NCBI RefSeq assembly: GCF_003669035.1
Contig: NZ_CP033070.1
Location: forward strand, 2,790,001-2,854,000
Direction of reading: 5' to 3'
From: Chryseobacterium sp. 3008163
Lineage (GTDB): Bacteria > Bacteroidota > Bacteroidia > Flavobacteriales > Weeksellaceae
DNA length: 64,000 nucleotides
Within the stretch, counting starts at the first letter, position 1. Each line of letters begins with the position of its first letter. This document shows, in pieces, positions 1-8,259 of the stretch. Under the pieces are notes generated by a model that made no database searches, had not been told where the DNA came from, and was given only the letters and a program-made list of their open reading frames with translations. Both the position numbers and the translations under genes were made by a program.

Positions 1-648
1 ATCAGAGAAGACATCAAAACTATTTTGATTCCTAGAGTTGTGGCTTTGCAGACTGAGGAAATCAAGGCTTTATTCAATGATCAAATCAAGTATCACATCA
101 ACCCAACTGGGAAATTCGTAATCGGAGGTCCTCACGGAGATACAGGTCTTACAGGAAGAAAGATTATCGTTGATACGTACGGTGGGAAAGGTGCTCATGG
201 TGGTGGCGCATTTTCAGGAAAAGACCCTTCAAAAGTAGACAGAAGTGCAGCGTACGCTACAAGACACATTGCGAAAAACTTGGTAGCTGCAGGTGTTGCA
301 GACGAGGTTTTAGTACAAGTTTCTTATGCTATCGGTGTTGCTGAACCTTGTGGTTTATACATCAACACATACGGAACTTCTAAAACTGGTTTGAATGATG
401 GAGAAATCGCTAAAAAAGTTTCTACAATTTTCGATCTTAGACCTTACGCAATTGAGCAAAATCTGAAGTTGAGAAATCCTATCTACCAAGAGACTGCTTC
501 TTACGGTCACATGGGAAGAGAGCATTTCGTTGCAGATAAAACTTTCAACAAAGGTCATAAAAATGAATTGACTCTTACAGGTCTTGAATTTTTTACTTGG
601 GAAAAATTAGACAAAGTAGAAGAAATTAAATCTGCTTTTGGAATTTAA
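1..648 (+). CDS. metK: S-adenosylmethionine synthetase, C-terminal part
   Basis: Makes S-adenosylmethionine from methionine and ATP in the cytoplasm. The reading frame is open from base 1 ([14 protein letters not shown]), so the 5' half lies outside the window. About 215 residues are visible and hold the conserved C-terminal metK signatures [13 protein letters not shown] and [20 protein letters not shown], followed by [13 protein letters not shown], which carry phosphate- and metal-binding residues. The frame ends with TAA and is followed 20 bases later by a strong hairpin terminator, so it is the last gene of its transcript. Nothing unusual is seen. Confidence is very high from the diagnostic motifs. 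Confidence 0.98.
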   Translation: MREDIKTILIPRVVALQTEEIKALFNDQIKYHINPTGKFVIGGPHGDTGLTGRKIIVDTYGGKGAHGGGAFSGKDPSKVDRSAAYATRHIAKNLVAAGVADEVLVQVSYAIGVAEPCGLYINTYGTSKTGLNDGEIAKKVSTIFDLRPYAIEQNLKLRNPIYQETASYGHMGREHFVADKTFNKGHKNELTLTGLEFFTWEKLDKVEEIKSAFGI

Positions 649-667
649 TCTTTTCTTTTAGATATTT

Positions 668-706
668 AAACTGCTTTATCTTCATGAGATAAAGCAGTTT
701 TTTTTA
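668..706 (+). terminator. Rho-independent terminator after metK
   Basis: A perfect 13-bp stem (668-680 with 688-700), a seven-base loop and a run of T's through 706. It separates metK from the exported-protein gene at 731. Confidence 0.9.
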
Positions 707-730
707 ATTTTACGTTTTAAATAAAATAAG

Positions 731-1222
731 ATGAAGAACTTTCGTTGGGTAGTGGCAATAATATTTATATGTTTTCTAAGCGCTTTTGCAAATGCTCAGG
801 TTACAATACATAAAATGTTGAATGTAGGATATGTATATCAAAATCAAAGCTTTGGCGAAGTAGGAGGGAAATTGCTTTTCTTGAAAACTGATGATGTCAT
901 CTACCGATTAGGTGCTTCTGCATTGATGGGCTCTGCCAATTCTGAATTTGCCATCATGCCAAAAGTGAATGCTGATATTTTATTGAATTTTGAAAAAAAT
1001 GTAGATTTCAAACATTCCTATTATTTTCTTGCCGGTATTGAAGGGACCAACAAATATGTAGCTCCAAAAATTGGTGTTTCATTATTTGGGCTTCTGGATT
1101 TAACCGGAGGATATGCCTTTTCTATAGCAGATTCAAGATTAAATGGAAAAGAATTGAAAGGTTTAAATATTAATTTCACACTAAATATTCCTACGACGTT
1201 CTTACATGACATGTTTAAGTAG
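731..1222 (+). CDS. Exported hypothetical protein, possible outer-membrane beta-barrel
   Basis: A 163-residue protein of unknown function. Residues 1-23 form a clear signal peptide (charged start, hydrophobic IIFICFLSAF, cleavage near ANAQ), so it is exported. The mature part alternates polar and hydrophobic residues and has many aromatics and glycines (VGYVYQNQSFGEVGGKL, LTGGYAFSI), which suits a small outer-membrane barrel, but I recognise no named family. It stands alone: a terminator precedes it and 186 AT-rich bases follow. The start codon is the only ATG that gives the signal peptide. Confidence 0.7.
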   Translation: MKNFRWVVAIIFICFLSAFANAQVTIHKMLNVGYVYQNQSFGEVGGKLLFLKTDDVIYRLGASALMGSANSEFAIMPKVNADILLNFEKNVDFKHSYYFLAGIEGTNKYVAPKIGVSLFGLLDLTGGYAFSIADSRLNGKELKGLNINFTLNIPTTFLHDMFK

Positions 1223-1408
1223 GTTTTATTAAATATTTATTCTAAATATTTAATAATTACTTAACAGTTATTAAAATTTTATTTATATTTACAGCATAAT
1301 TTAATGCTTATTGATAAGACTTTACTCTAACAAACTTTGTAGCGGAAAATAAACCAGTCAGAATGACGGGAGACAGTTTGGCTACGGGTATATACTGAGA
1401 ACAAAGTC

Positions 1409-1996
1409 ATGAAATCAACAGATAGCCTATTAATATCTCTTTACCAGAAAGGAGACGAAGAAGCATTGTCAACCCTTATACATCGTCATCAGAAAGACCT
1501 CTTTTCGTTTATTCTCTATAAGATAAACGATGAAGATTTGGCAAATGATGTTTTCCAAGATACTTTTATCAAAATCATTATTATGCTGAAAGAAGGGCGC
1601 TATAATGAGGAAGGAAAATTTATTCTTTGGGCAAAAAGAATTGCACAAAATTTAATTATCGATCATTTCAGAGCAAAATCCAAAAACGTAAAAGTTTCGG
1701 AGACCACTTTTGATAATGATGAGTTTTCTATTTTTGATTTAATCAGAGAGCCTTCAGAAAATATTGAAGATCAGTTGGTCAGTATGCAGATTCAGGAAGA
1801 TTTGCTGAAAATGCTGCAGTTTTTACCACAGAATCAACAAGAGGTGATAAAACTCAGGTTTTTTGACGGACTAAGTTTTAAAGAGATTGCAGATCATACA
1901 GATATGAGCATTAATACGACTTTGGGGCGTGTTCGCTATGCTTTGATTAACCTACGAAAAATCATGGAAGAAAATAATATTGTCTTAACGAGATAA
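1409..1996 (+). CDS. ECF-type RNA polymerase sigma factor
   Basis: A 195-residue sigma-70 family protein of the extracytoplasmic-function group, which directs RNA polymerase to a specific promoter set. Region 2 spans roughly residues 20-85, with the core-binding and -10-recognition helices (NDVFQDTFIKII, FILWAKRIAQNLIIDHFR). Region 4 is at about 140-190, with the helix-turn-helix FKEIADHTDMSINTTLGRVR. Region 3 is absent, as usual for this group. No FecR-like or other anti-sigma gene is beside it, so its signal is not evident. A 56-codon frame begins ten bases after its stop and may be cotranscribed. Target promoters are unknown. Confidence 0.93.
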   Translation: MKSTDSLLISLYQKGDEEALSTLIHRHQKDLFSFILYKINDEDLANDVFQDTFIKIIIMLKEGRYNEEGKFILWAKRIAQNLIIDHFRAKSKNVKVSETTFDNDEFSIFDLIREPSENIEDQLVSMQIQEDLLKMLQFLPQNQQEVIKLRFFDGLSFKEIADHTDMSINTTLGRVRYALINLRKIMEENNIVLTR

Positions 1997-2005
1997 TAAT
2001 TCACA

Positions 2006-2176
2006 ATGTTTCACGTTTTAAAGAAAAAACATTTTTTGCCTATGAAAAATAACGATTCTTTAAAAATTAAAAGTTTGAAACCCAAAAAACAAACCATTGA
2101 TTTTTTACTTAGTTTCTCAAAAAGTCTTGACGTTGTAAAGATTAAGAATAATCATTATCACGTTTCAAAAAATTAA
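2006..2176 (+). CDS. Small basic protein downstream of the sigma factor
   Basis: A 56-codon frame from ATG 2006; a second in-frame ATG at 2042 would give 44 residues (MKNNDSLKIKSLKPKKQTID...). The product is lysine-rich, lacks a signal peptide or membrane segment, and has a helical-looking middle (TIDFLLSFSKSLDVVKI). It starts ten bases after the sigma-factor stop on the same strand and fills the gap up to the next promoter. I recognise no family. Small proteins with a similar SLKIKSLKP...TIDFLLSFSKSL pattern are, to my recollection, common in Chryseobacterium, but I cannot check this. It could be a modulator of the sigma factor or unrelated. Confidence 0.55.
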   Translation: MFHVLKKKHFLPMKNNDSLKIKSLKPKKQTIDFLLSFSKSLDVVKIKNNHYHVSKN

Positions 2177-2180
2177 TCAT

Positions 2181-2188
2181 TAATTTTG
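2181..2188 (+). promoter_or_regulatory. Bacteroidetes -7 element (TAATTTTG)
   Basis: Matches TAnnTTTG exactly and lies 7 bases before the ATG at 2195. Transcription would start at or next to the start codon, which implies a leaderless or nearly leaderless message. No convincing -33 TTTG is visible. Confidence 0.45.
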
Positions 2189-2194
2189 TGCTGT

Positions 2195-2890
2195 ATGGAA
2201 ATTCAGCACATTTTTTTTGACCTCGACAATACCCTTTGGGATCACCGCAAGAACGCATATCTTACCATTAAAGACCTTTTCGGAAAAGAAGAAATTACCT
2301 TAAAATACAATATAGATTTTGAAGAGTTTCATTCTGTGTATCACAAGATTAACGAAAAACTGTGGGAACAAATAAGAGATGGTGAAATTGATAAAGAGTA
2401 TCTGAGAAAACATAGATTTTACGATACATTTAAACGTTTTGGGATTGATGATTTGGAATTGTCTATGTTTTTTGAAGAACATTTTTTAGATAAAATTCTA
2501 AATTACAACCACCTGGTTGAAGGCGCAGAATATATTTTAGATTATTTAAAAGCTAAAAATTACAAACTTCATATTATTTCAAACGGTTTTCAGGAAGTGA
2601 CCGAGAGAAAATGTATTTTGTCTGGTATTGATCATTATTTTAATACGATTACCAGTGCAGATTCTGTTGGTGTAAGAAAACCAAATCCAACGATTTTTGA
2701 GTATTCTTTAGGTCTTGCTAAGGCTCAGAAAGAAGAAAGTATTCTGATTGGTGACGATTGGATTGCAGATGTTGTAGGAGCGCAGAATTTCGGAATAGAT
2801 GTTATTTTCTTTGATGTTTTAAATGAAAATCCGGAGCAGGAAAATTTAAAAGTGATTAAGCATCTTTTACAGATCAAAGAATATTTATAA
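2195..2890 (+). CDS. YjjG-family HAD pyrimidine nucleotidase
   Basis: A haloacid-dehalogenase superfamily phosphatase, most like the YjjG noncanonical pyrimidine nucleotidases that dephosphorylate nucleoside monophosphates, including damaged ones. Motif I is FFDLDNTLWD near residues 8-17 with the nucleophile Asp, motif II is IISNGFQE, the motif III lysine is in VGVRKPNP, and motif IV is IGDDWIADVVGA. The helical cap lies between motifs I and II, as in subfamily IA. The start is taken at ATG 2195, since the frame upstream offers only TTG. Full length is 231 residues, normal for the family. Substrate is inferred from family. Confidence 0.87.
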   Translation: MEIQHIFFDLDNTLWDHRKNAYLTIKDLFGKEEITLKYNIDFEEFHSVYHKINEKLWEQIRDGEIDKEYLRKHRFYDTFKRFGIDDLELSMFFEEHFLDKILNYNHLVEGAEYILDYLKAKNYKLHIISNGFQEVTERKCILSGIDHYFNTITSADSVGVRKPNPTIFEYSLGLAKAQKEESILIGDDWIADVVGAQNFGIDVIFFDVLNENPEQENLKVIKHLLQIKEYL

Positions 2891-2910
2891 AAAATTGCTT
2901 TTGTGGTTCA

Positions 2911-2928
2911 TTCCTAATTCTTTCCTAA
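2911..2928 (+). promoter_or_regulatory. Tandem TTCCTAA repeats, putative response-regulator box
   Basis: TTCCTAA occurs at 2911-2917 and again at 2922-2928, an 11-bp period (CCTAA-N6-CCTAA). OmpR/QseB/PmrA-type regulators typically bind such direct repeats (known form CTTAA-N6-CTTAA). It lies about 50 bases upstream of the PepSY-like gene at 2977, itself just upstream of an OmpR-family regulator, so binding by that regulator is a plausible inference. Confidence 0.5.
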
Positions 2929-2976
2929 ATTAATATAGAATTTTGCTTCATAATAACGAACAAAAAAATTTATATT

Positions 2977-3426
2977 ATGAGAAAATTAAAAAAAATCACA
3001 GGAGCATTTACTCTTATTTTCCTATTAATGGCGGGCTTTGTTTTTGCACAGGAGAAAGTAATAAGCGCAAACCAACTGCCAAAAACTGCCAAAAACTTTC
3101 TAGCTGTCAATTTTAAAGGAGTTGCCGCAGGTTCTGTAATTGAAGACCGTGAAATTTATGGTGTTGACGAATATAAAGTACGTTTGGGCAACGGAATAAA
3201 AGTTGAATTTGACAGCAAAGGAAACTGGAAAGAGGTGGACGGTGAGCATCAGAAAGTCCCTTACGGATTTATTCCTGTCAATATAAGAAACTACGTGGCC
3301 AAAAGTTTTCCCAATACCCAGATTACTAAAATAGAAAGAAAAAGCTGGTCATATAAAGCCGAACTTTCTAACGGAATAGATCTTGAATTCGATAAAAACG
3401 GAAATTTTAAACGAATTGATGATTAA
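2977..3426 (+). CDS. Exported PepSY-like domain protein
   Basis: A 149-residue protein with a signal peptide (residues 1-25, ending VFAQ), so periplasmic or surface located. The mature part has two similar halves, each with a short helix and a strand pattern: YKVRLGNGIKVEFDSKGNWKEV and YKAELSNGIDLEFDKNGNFKRI. This is the signature of the PepSY-like (BLIP/cystatin-fold) family common in Bacteroidetes. Such genes usually sit next to two-component systems and are often their targets. Here the regulator/kinase pair follows 115 bases downstream, separated by a hairpin terminator. Ligand and exact role are unknown. Confidence 0.82.
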   Translation: MRKLKKITGAFTLIFLLMAGFVFAQEKVISANQLPKTAKNFLAVNFKGVAAGSVIEDREIYGVDEYKVRLGNGIKVEFDSKGNWKEVDGEHQKVPYGFIPVNIRNYVAKSFPNTQITKIERKSWSYKAELSNGIDLEFDKNGNFKRIDD

Positions 3427-3478
3427 TAACGAAAATTATACACCAACAAATAAAGACAAATTCTTAAAGGATAAACAG

Positions 3479-3506
3479 CCTCCTGTAGTCAGGAGGTTGT
3501 AATTTT
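3479..3506 (+). terminator. Terminator after the PepSY-like gene
   Basis: CCTCCTG (3479-3485) pairs with CAGGAGG (3490-3496) across a four-base loop, followed by a T-rich stretch (ttgtaatttt). The AGGAGG inside it is part of the stem, not a ribosome site. Confidence 0.65.
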
Positions 3507-3507
3507 A

Positions 3508-3515
3508 TATATTTG
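3508..3515 (+). promoter_or_regulatory. -7 element (TATATTTG) for the two-component operon
   Basis: An exact TAnnTTTG match 25 bases before the regulator ATG at 3541, directly after the terminator. No clear -33 partner. Confidence 0.45.
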
Positions 3516-3540
3516 ATAGAGCTTAATTATAAATGCAGAT

Positions 3541-4212
3541 ATGAAGATTTTAATTATAGAAGATGAGCCGGAATTAAGAAATGTGGTGAAAAGTTTTCTT
3601 GAAACAGAACATTTTATCGTAGAATATGCTGATGATTATCAATCGGGATTAGAAAAGATCATTTCTTATGAATATGACTGTATTCTTCTGGATATAATGC
3701 TCCCGGACGGAAACGGGATGGATCTTCTGAAGGAAATTAAAAGCATGCACAAAAAAGATCCTGTAATCATTTTATCTGCGAAAGATTCTGTAGATGATAA
3801 AGTGAACGGATTGGAAATCGGAGCAGACGACTATCTCGCTAAACCTTTTCATCTGGCGGAATTGATGGCTAGAATTAAATCTGTCATCAGACGAAAAAAT
3901 CAGGATGGAGAAAATACAATTAGCTATAAAAATATTCACATCGACCCGGAAAGCAGAATAGTGAAGATCAATAATAATGAATTGATCCTTAATCGTAAAG
4001 AATATGATCTTCTCTATTATTTTGTTATAAATCCTGAAAAAACATTGCAGAAAACAATGCTTGCAGAAGCAATTTGGGGAGATTATATTGATCAGGCAGA
4101 CAGTCTGGACTTTATTTATTCTCAAATAAAAAATCTTCGTAAAAAATTGAAAGAATTCAAATCTGAAGCTGATTTTCAGGCTGTTTATGGGATTGGTTAT
4201 AAATTTATTTAA
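3541..4212 (+). CDS. OmpR-family response regulator
   Basis: A DNA-binding response regulator of 223 residues. The receiver domain covers about residues 1-118: the acidic pair is IIEDEPE, the phospho-acceptor Asp is in CILLDIMLPDG near residue 51, the conserved Ser is in IILSAKDS, and the conserved Lys is in YLAKPFH. A winged-helix output domain follows at about 128-223 (LNRKEYDLLYYF, AEAIWGD, LRKKL, VYGIGYKFI). Its stop overlaps the kinase start (TAATG at 4210-4214), so the two are translationally coupled. The exported PepSY-like gene upstream is a likely target. The signal is unknown. Confidence 0.95.
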   Translation: MKILIIEDEPELRNVVKSFLETEHFIVEYADDYQSGLEKIISYEYDCILLDIMLPDGNGMDLLKEIKSMHKKDPVIILSAKDSVDDKVNGLEIGADDYLAKPFHLAELMARIKSVIRRKNQDGENTISYKNIHIDPESRIVKINNNELILNRKEYDLLYYFVINPEKTLQKTMLAEAIWGDYIDQADSLDFIYSQIKNLRKKLKEFKSEADFQAVYGIGYKFI

Positions 4213-5489
4213 TGAAAGTTTCTCTAAAATATTATACAATAAAGTACCTCATCACGATCTTATTATTGATCATTGCTGTTTGGGCTGCGTTGTTTTACGC
4301 TTATATTTTAGATGAAGTGTATGATAATGTAGATGATGGCTTAAAAAACAGGAAAATACAAATTATTAAGGCGGTATATCTTGACGAAAATTTGTTGCGA
4401 AATAATGAATTTGGCTTTAATGAGTTTAAGATAAATCCTATTTCTGCGTCAGAATATAAAGATAAAAACAGTCTGTATAATAAAATGTATTATATGGAAT
4501 ATGATGATGAAGAACAGCCATACCGGGTTCTTAAAACTGATTTTATAGACCAGTTTGGAAAACATCAGCAGCTTATCATCAGAACGTCTACTGTAGAGGA
4601 AGATGAGTTGGTATACGACCTTACAACAGCATTGATTGTTCTGTATCTTCTCTTGGTAGTAAGTATTGTTGCCGTTAATGGATTTCTGCTTCATAAAGCT
4701 ATGCAACCGTTTTATTTAATTTTAGATAAGCTTAAAAAATACCAGTTTGGTGCTTCTTCTTTTAATGAACCTCAAAATTATTCCATAAAAGAATTTGAGG
4801 AGTTAAATATTGAAATTAATGAAATGATCGAGCGCAATGAACTCGTTTTTCATCAGCAGAAACAGTTTATAGAAAATGCCTCTCACGAACTGCAGACTCC
4901 ATTGGCAATTGTGATTAATAAAATTGACTTATCAATTCAAAATGGTGAGCTCGATAAGAAAAATCTCAACTTTTTGAATGATGTAAAAAATGATCTCAGA
5001 AGAATGGCTGGATTGAATAAATCTTTGTTAATGCTTTCCAAGATTGAAAATAATCAGTTTAATAAAATATCCAATGTCAATTTTAATGTATTGATCAACG
5101 ATTTGGTGAAAAGCTATGAAGATTTTATTGAATATAAAAAGATCGATCTCAATGTGGTTGAAAAAGAGGTTTTTGAAGCAGCTTTTGATCCTGATCTTGT
5201 CAATATTCTTCTTTCAAATTTACTTAAAAATGCAGTAAAATATAACAACCAAAACGGAATTATTAATATTATCACAGAAAAAGAAAGACTAATATTTCAA
5301 AATACAGGCTCAGAAATTCCTTTAGATAAATCTCAGATTTTTAATCGTTTTTATAAACAAGGTTCAGATCAGGGATCTACAGGATTGGGACTGTCTATCA
5401 TTAAGACTATTATAAAACAATATCCGCAATGGGATGTTACATATGAATTTGATGATGGTATGCATTATTTTATTCTTTCGAAAAATTAA
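4212..5489 (+). CDS. Sensor histidine kinase
   Basis: A 425-residue inner-membrane kinase, partner of the regulator just upstream, which it overlaps by one base. The first membrane segment is at about residues 9-31 and the second at about 140-163, leaving a periplasmic sensor loop of about 110 residues of no recognised type. The H-box is IENASHELQTPLAIV near residues 220-235. The N-box is LLSNLLKNAVKYN near 335 and the G-box STGLGLSI near 393. All catalytic motifs are present. A bidirectional terminator follows at 5507, facing trpS. Confidence 0.94.
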   Translation: MKVSLKYYTIKYLITILLLIIAVWAALFYAYILDEVYDNVDDGLKNRKIQIIKAVYLDENLLRNNEFGFNEFKINPISASEYKDKNSLYNKMYYMEYDDEEQPYRVLKTDFIDQFGKHQQLIIRTSTVEEDELVYDLTTALIVLYLLLVVSIVAVNGFLLHKAMQPFYLILDKLKKYQFGASSFNEPQNYSIKEFEELNIEINEMIERNELVFHQQKQFIENASHELQTPLAIVINKIDLSIQNGELDKKNLNFLNDVKNDLRRMAGLNKSLLMLSKIENNQFNKISNVNFNVLINDLVKSYEDFIEYKKIDLNVVEKEVFEAAFDPDLVNILLSNLLKNAVKYNNQNGIINIITEKERLIFQNTGSEIPLDKSQIFNRFYKQGSDQGSTGLGLSIIKTIIKQYPQWDVTYEFDDGMHYFILSKN

Positions 5490-5506
5490 TACACAATTAA
5501 AAAACA

Positions 5507-5535
5507 AAAGCCTTTCAACGTGAAAGGCTTTCCTA
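5507..5535. terminator. Bidirectional terminator between the kinase gene and trpS
   Basis: An 11-bp stem (AAGCCTTTCA with TGAAAGGCTT, loop ACG) flanked by A-rich and T-rich sequence on both sides, so it can end transcripts from either strand of this convergent pair. Confidence 0.8.
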
Positions 5536-5552
5536 TATTTAAAAAGTTTAAA

Positions 5553-6521
5553 TTAAATTCCCAAACTTTCTCTTACTCTCTGAATGGTCTGTGTGGCGAT
5601 TGCTCTCGTTTTTTCTGCTCCTTCCTGAAGTTTTGCTTCTAGTTCATCAAGATTGTTCATGTAGTAAGAAAACAATTCTCTTTCTTTTTCAAATCTTGTT
5701 AGAATTAAATCGAAAAGTTCTTTTTTAGCATGACCGTAACCAAAATTTCCGGCTAGATATTTGGCTCTCAATTCTTCAGTTTGTTCAGGTGTAGCAATTA
5801 ATTCAAAAATAGCAAAAGTCTTATCTGTAGACGGATCTTTTGGCTCTTCTAAAGATTTAGAATCACTTTCTATACTCATTACCTGTTTTTTCAATTCCTT
5901 TTCAGGCAAGAAAATATTGATGATGTTTCCTCTGGATTTAGACATTTTGTGTCCATCAAGTCCTGGAACATATTTGGTGTCTTCCTGCAATTCAGCTTGA
6001 GGTAAAACCAAAACTTCTCCCATTTGATTATTAAATCTTGAGGCAACGTCACGGGCAATTTCAAGGTGTTGAAGCTGGTCTTTTCCTACAGGAACGATCT
6101 CTGCGTCGTACAATAAGATATCTGCCGCCATCAAAATCGGATAGGTAAATAATCCAGCATTAACATCTTGTAAACGATCTGCTTTATCTTTAAAAGAATG
6201 CGCTAAGGTCAGTCTCTGATAAGGAAAAAAACATGATAAATGCCAAGATAGTTCACAGGTTTCAGGGATGTCGCTCTGTCTGTAAAAGAATGTTTTTTCA
6301 GTATCCAATCCGCAGGCAAGCCAAGCTGCAGCAATTTCGTAGGTATTGTTTTTAAGTTCTTTTGCGTCTTTGATCTGCGTAAGTGAGTGCAGATTCGCAA
6401 TAAATAAAAATGATTCGTTTCCTGCTTGCTTTGATAGCTCAATCGCAGGAATAATAGCACCCAAAAGGTTTCCAAGGTGCGGAGTTCCGGTGGCTTGTAT
6501 GCCGGTAAGAATTCTTGACAT
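5553..6521 (-). CDS. trpS: Tryptophanyl-tRNA synthetase
   Basis: Charges tRNA-Trp with tryptophan in the cytoplasm. At 322 residues it has the normal bacterial length. Class I signatures are visible: the HIGH-type motif in TGTPHLGNLLGA near residues 11-22, the tryptophan-pocket region MAADILLYDAEIVPVGKDQLQH, and KMSKS in GHKMSKSRGN near 190. The start ATG is followed by SRILTGIQATGTPHLGN, as in other TrpS proteins. A -7 element lies about 20 bases upstream on the minus strand. It is a single-gene transcript ending at the shared terminator. Confidence 0.97.
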   Translation of the reverse strand: MSRILTGIQATGTPHLGNLLGAIIPAIELSKQAGNESFLFIANLHSLTQIKDAKELKNNTYEIAAAWLACGLDTEKTFFYRQSDIPETCELSWHLSCFFPYQRLTLAHSFKDKADRLQDVNAGLFTYPILMAADILLYDAEIVPVGKDQLQHLEIARDVASRFNNQMGEVLVLPQAELQEDTKYVPGLDGHKMSKSRGNIINIFLPEKELKKQVMSIESDSKSLEEPKDPSTDKTFAIFELIATPEQTEELRAKYLAGNFGYGHAKKELFDLILTRFEKERELFSYYMNNLDELEAKLQEGAEKTRAIATQTIQRVRESLGI

Positions 6522-6540
6522 TTGTTTAAAATTGTTTGTG

Positions 6541-6548
6541 CAAAAATA
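6541..6548 (-). promoter_or_regulatory. -7 element (TATTTTTG) of trpS
   Basis: On the minus strand, an exact TAnnTTTG match 20 bases before the trpS start codon. Confidence 0.5.
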
Positions 6549-6642
6549 GGGAAAATTTAGAATTTATCTTGTTCAAAACTACCGTAGAGTAATATAAAAT
6601 TATCTCTATTAAAAAAGTTAGTTCTGTTCAAATTTAGAAGAA

Positions 6643-7503
6643 TTATTTCTTCAACTCAATTGTGTATTTAAAAGTTAAAACCTTTAAATGCCAGAGTGTT
6701 AAGGTCTGTTCTGCTGAGATGATATCGTTTTGTGAACCAATAATCAAACGGTCACGGAATGAACTGATGAATTGCGACCAATAATCACCCTTAGAATCTT
6801 TTAGTAAAAAATAAAACCCGGCATCACCAAATTTTTTTCCTGAAGAATCTAAAATCAATTCCCCATTTTCTCCAATACTTGGATTCATCAACACTGTTGC
6901 ATTCCCATTGGGAAGGGGGAAAACGGCTTTTACACAGGTTTTTCCTGAAGGTAAATTGCTAATTCCATAAACGCCAGAATAGATCACTTGTCCGCTGGAT
7001 TTAATAGAGCGAAACCAAAATGTATATTTGATTTCATTGGTATTTACATCAATAAGGTTGATAATCTCACTTTTTAAAAATTCTGAGTCATCAATGTTTT
7101 TAGTCGGAATATTTAATTGATTGATTCTGTTGCTGAATAATTTATTAATCAAAATCCCGAAAAGTTTGAAAAACGGATTCCAATGTACAGAAAATTGCAA
7201 GTTGTAATTGTCTGTTTTTTCATAAAACTCAATCACACTTTTAGATAAATTAGAAAATTCAGCTTCAGATAAATTCAATTTCTGCATTGCGGGGATAATG
7301 CCTTTTGCTTTAGAATCTTTTTGAATAATTAAATTTTCTTTTTCCGCAAATTTGTGAATGAAATCTTCACCAATTGCATCCAGATTTCCAAACGGTCCCA
7401 TCAGCCAAGGAAAATCTTCTGGCTTTATTTTTCTTCCACGCAGAATCACCCATTGCTGAGTCATCCAATCCTGAAACTTCTGCATCGGATAAGCGAATCT
7501 CAT
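6643..7503 (-). CDS. Conserved hypothetical partner of the CrtA-like gene
   Basis: A 286-residue cytoplasmic-looking protein I do not recognise. There is no signal peptide or clear membrane segment. The N-terminal part (PMQKFQDWMTQQWVILRGRKI, PWLMGPFGNL) is tryptophan-rich. The C-terminal half, from about residue 150, looks like a beta-sandwich or lipocalin-like fold (YTFWFRSIKSSGQVIYSGVY, TVLMNPSIGENGELILDSSG). Its ATG directly follows the TAA of the CrtA-like gene with no spacer, so the two are translationally coupled and probably act together. A role in the same oxidation or in carrying its substrate is inference only. Confidence 0.7.
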   Translation of the reverse strand: MRFAYPMQKFQDWMTQQWVILRGRKIKPEDFPWLMGPFGNLDAIGEDFIHKFAEKENLIIQKDSKAKGIIPAMQKLNLSEAEFSNLSKSVIEFYEKTDNYNLQFSVHWNPFFKLFGILINKLFSNRINQLNIPTKNIDDSEFLKSEIINLIDVNTNEIKYTFWFRSIKSSGQVIYSGVYGISNLPSGKTCVKAVFPLPNGNATVLMNPSIGENGELILDSSGKKFGDAGFYFLLKDSKGDYWSQFISSFRDRLIIGSQNDIISAEQTLTLWHLKVLTFKYTIELKK

Positions 7504-8214
7504 TTAATTACTTTTGAGATTTGGAATAATGTTGCGTCGTCCGTTCCATTCACCAAATTCCGAGATGGGTTTGAAGCGCAACGTTGTAAATTCAAAATGA
7601 AAATCTTTTCGATTTCTTTCTTTCATTGCATCAGCGTGTCTTTCTGGCTTTGGAACTTTGCTGTGTCCATGAACCATATCGGTCATTTCTTTCTGCGTTT
7701 TCCAAATTGAAAAAGTAGAAACGGTATTTGGAAATTTAATGGAAGCTAAAGACAAGGTAGTTGCAGGATTATCTCTAACCAATTTCTCAACCGGTCTTCC
7801 CCAATGAATAAATCTTGGGATTTGCAGAAATTTCATTCGTGCAATAGTGACAGCGACAACTGGAGAATCAGGATTTTCAAATTCTAAAGTTTCATCCGGA
7901 ATTTCAAACTTATTGAATTTCCCCCATTTTCTCATAAAAGTTAATCTCGTATGCCAACCTTTAGATAAGATTTTTCCAAAATTATTTTTAGCTAAAAAAT
8001 TATCAACATCACTTTCATTTTCCCATTGAGCAAACACTGCGATTTGTCTTATCAGCATTCGTGAAGGTGAAAATATAGCAGAACCAAGCGTCATTGCGGT
8101 CATACATTCTGCATGAATCAAACCCGGAGTGTTTTTTGGCTTTGGTGAAAACAAAAGAATTCTAAGCGCAGAAAAGTAGTTTGTTTTTACTAAATGATAA
8201 GTGAAGACGCTCAT
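7504..8214 (-). CDS. CrtA-like (spheroidene monooxygenase family) protein
   Basis: A 236-residue protein resembling the spheroidene monooxygenase family, whose founding member CrtA oxidises carotenoid ends. The shared pattern runs ARMKFLQIPRFIHWGRPVE (about residues 135-155), then LASIKFPNTVSTFSIWKT, then HADAMKERNRKDFHFEFTTLRFKP near the C terminus. Many Bacteroidetes carry distant members with no proven function. The start is placed at ATG 8214; a TTG at 8223 is the alternative. It is coupled to the hypothetical gene downstream. No phytoene synthase or other carotenoid gene is in the window, so its substrate here is unknown. Confidence 0.72.
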   Translation of the reverse strand: MSVFTYHLVKTNYFSALRILLFSPKPKNTPGLIHAECMTAMTLGSAIFSPSRMLIRQIAVFAQWENESDVDNFLAKNNFGKILSKGWHTRLTFMRKWGKFNKFEIPDETLEFENPDSPVVAVTIARMKFLQIPRFIHWGRPVEKLVRDNPATTLSLASIKFPNTVSTFSIWKTQKEMTDMVHGHSKVPKPERHADAMKERNRKDFHFEFTTLRFKPISEFGEWNGRRNIIPNLKSN

Positions 8215-8259
8215 TTTTCTCAAGAGTATTTATTAGTTTTTATATTAAATTTAAAAAAA

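Noticed and set aside
1230..1252. TAAATATTTA repeated twice after the exported-protein gene.
   Set aside because: Low-complexity AT sequence with no T run; not convincing as terminator or operator.
3490..3496. AGGAGG resembling a Shine-Dalgarno site.
   Set aside because: It is one arm of a perfect terminator stem and is 45 bases from the next start; flavobacteria rarely use such sites.
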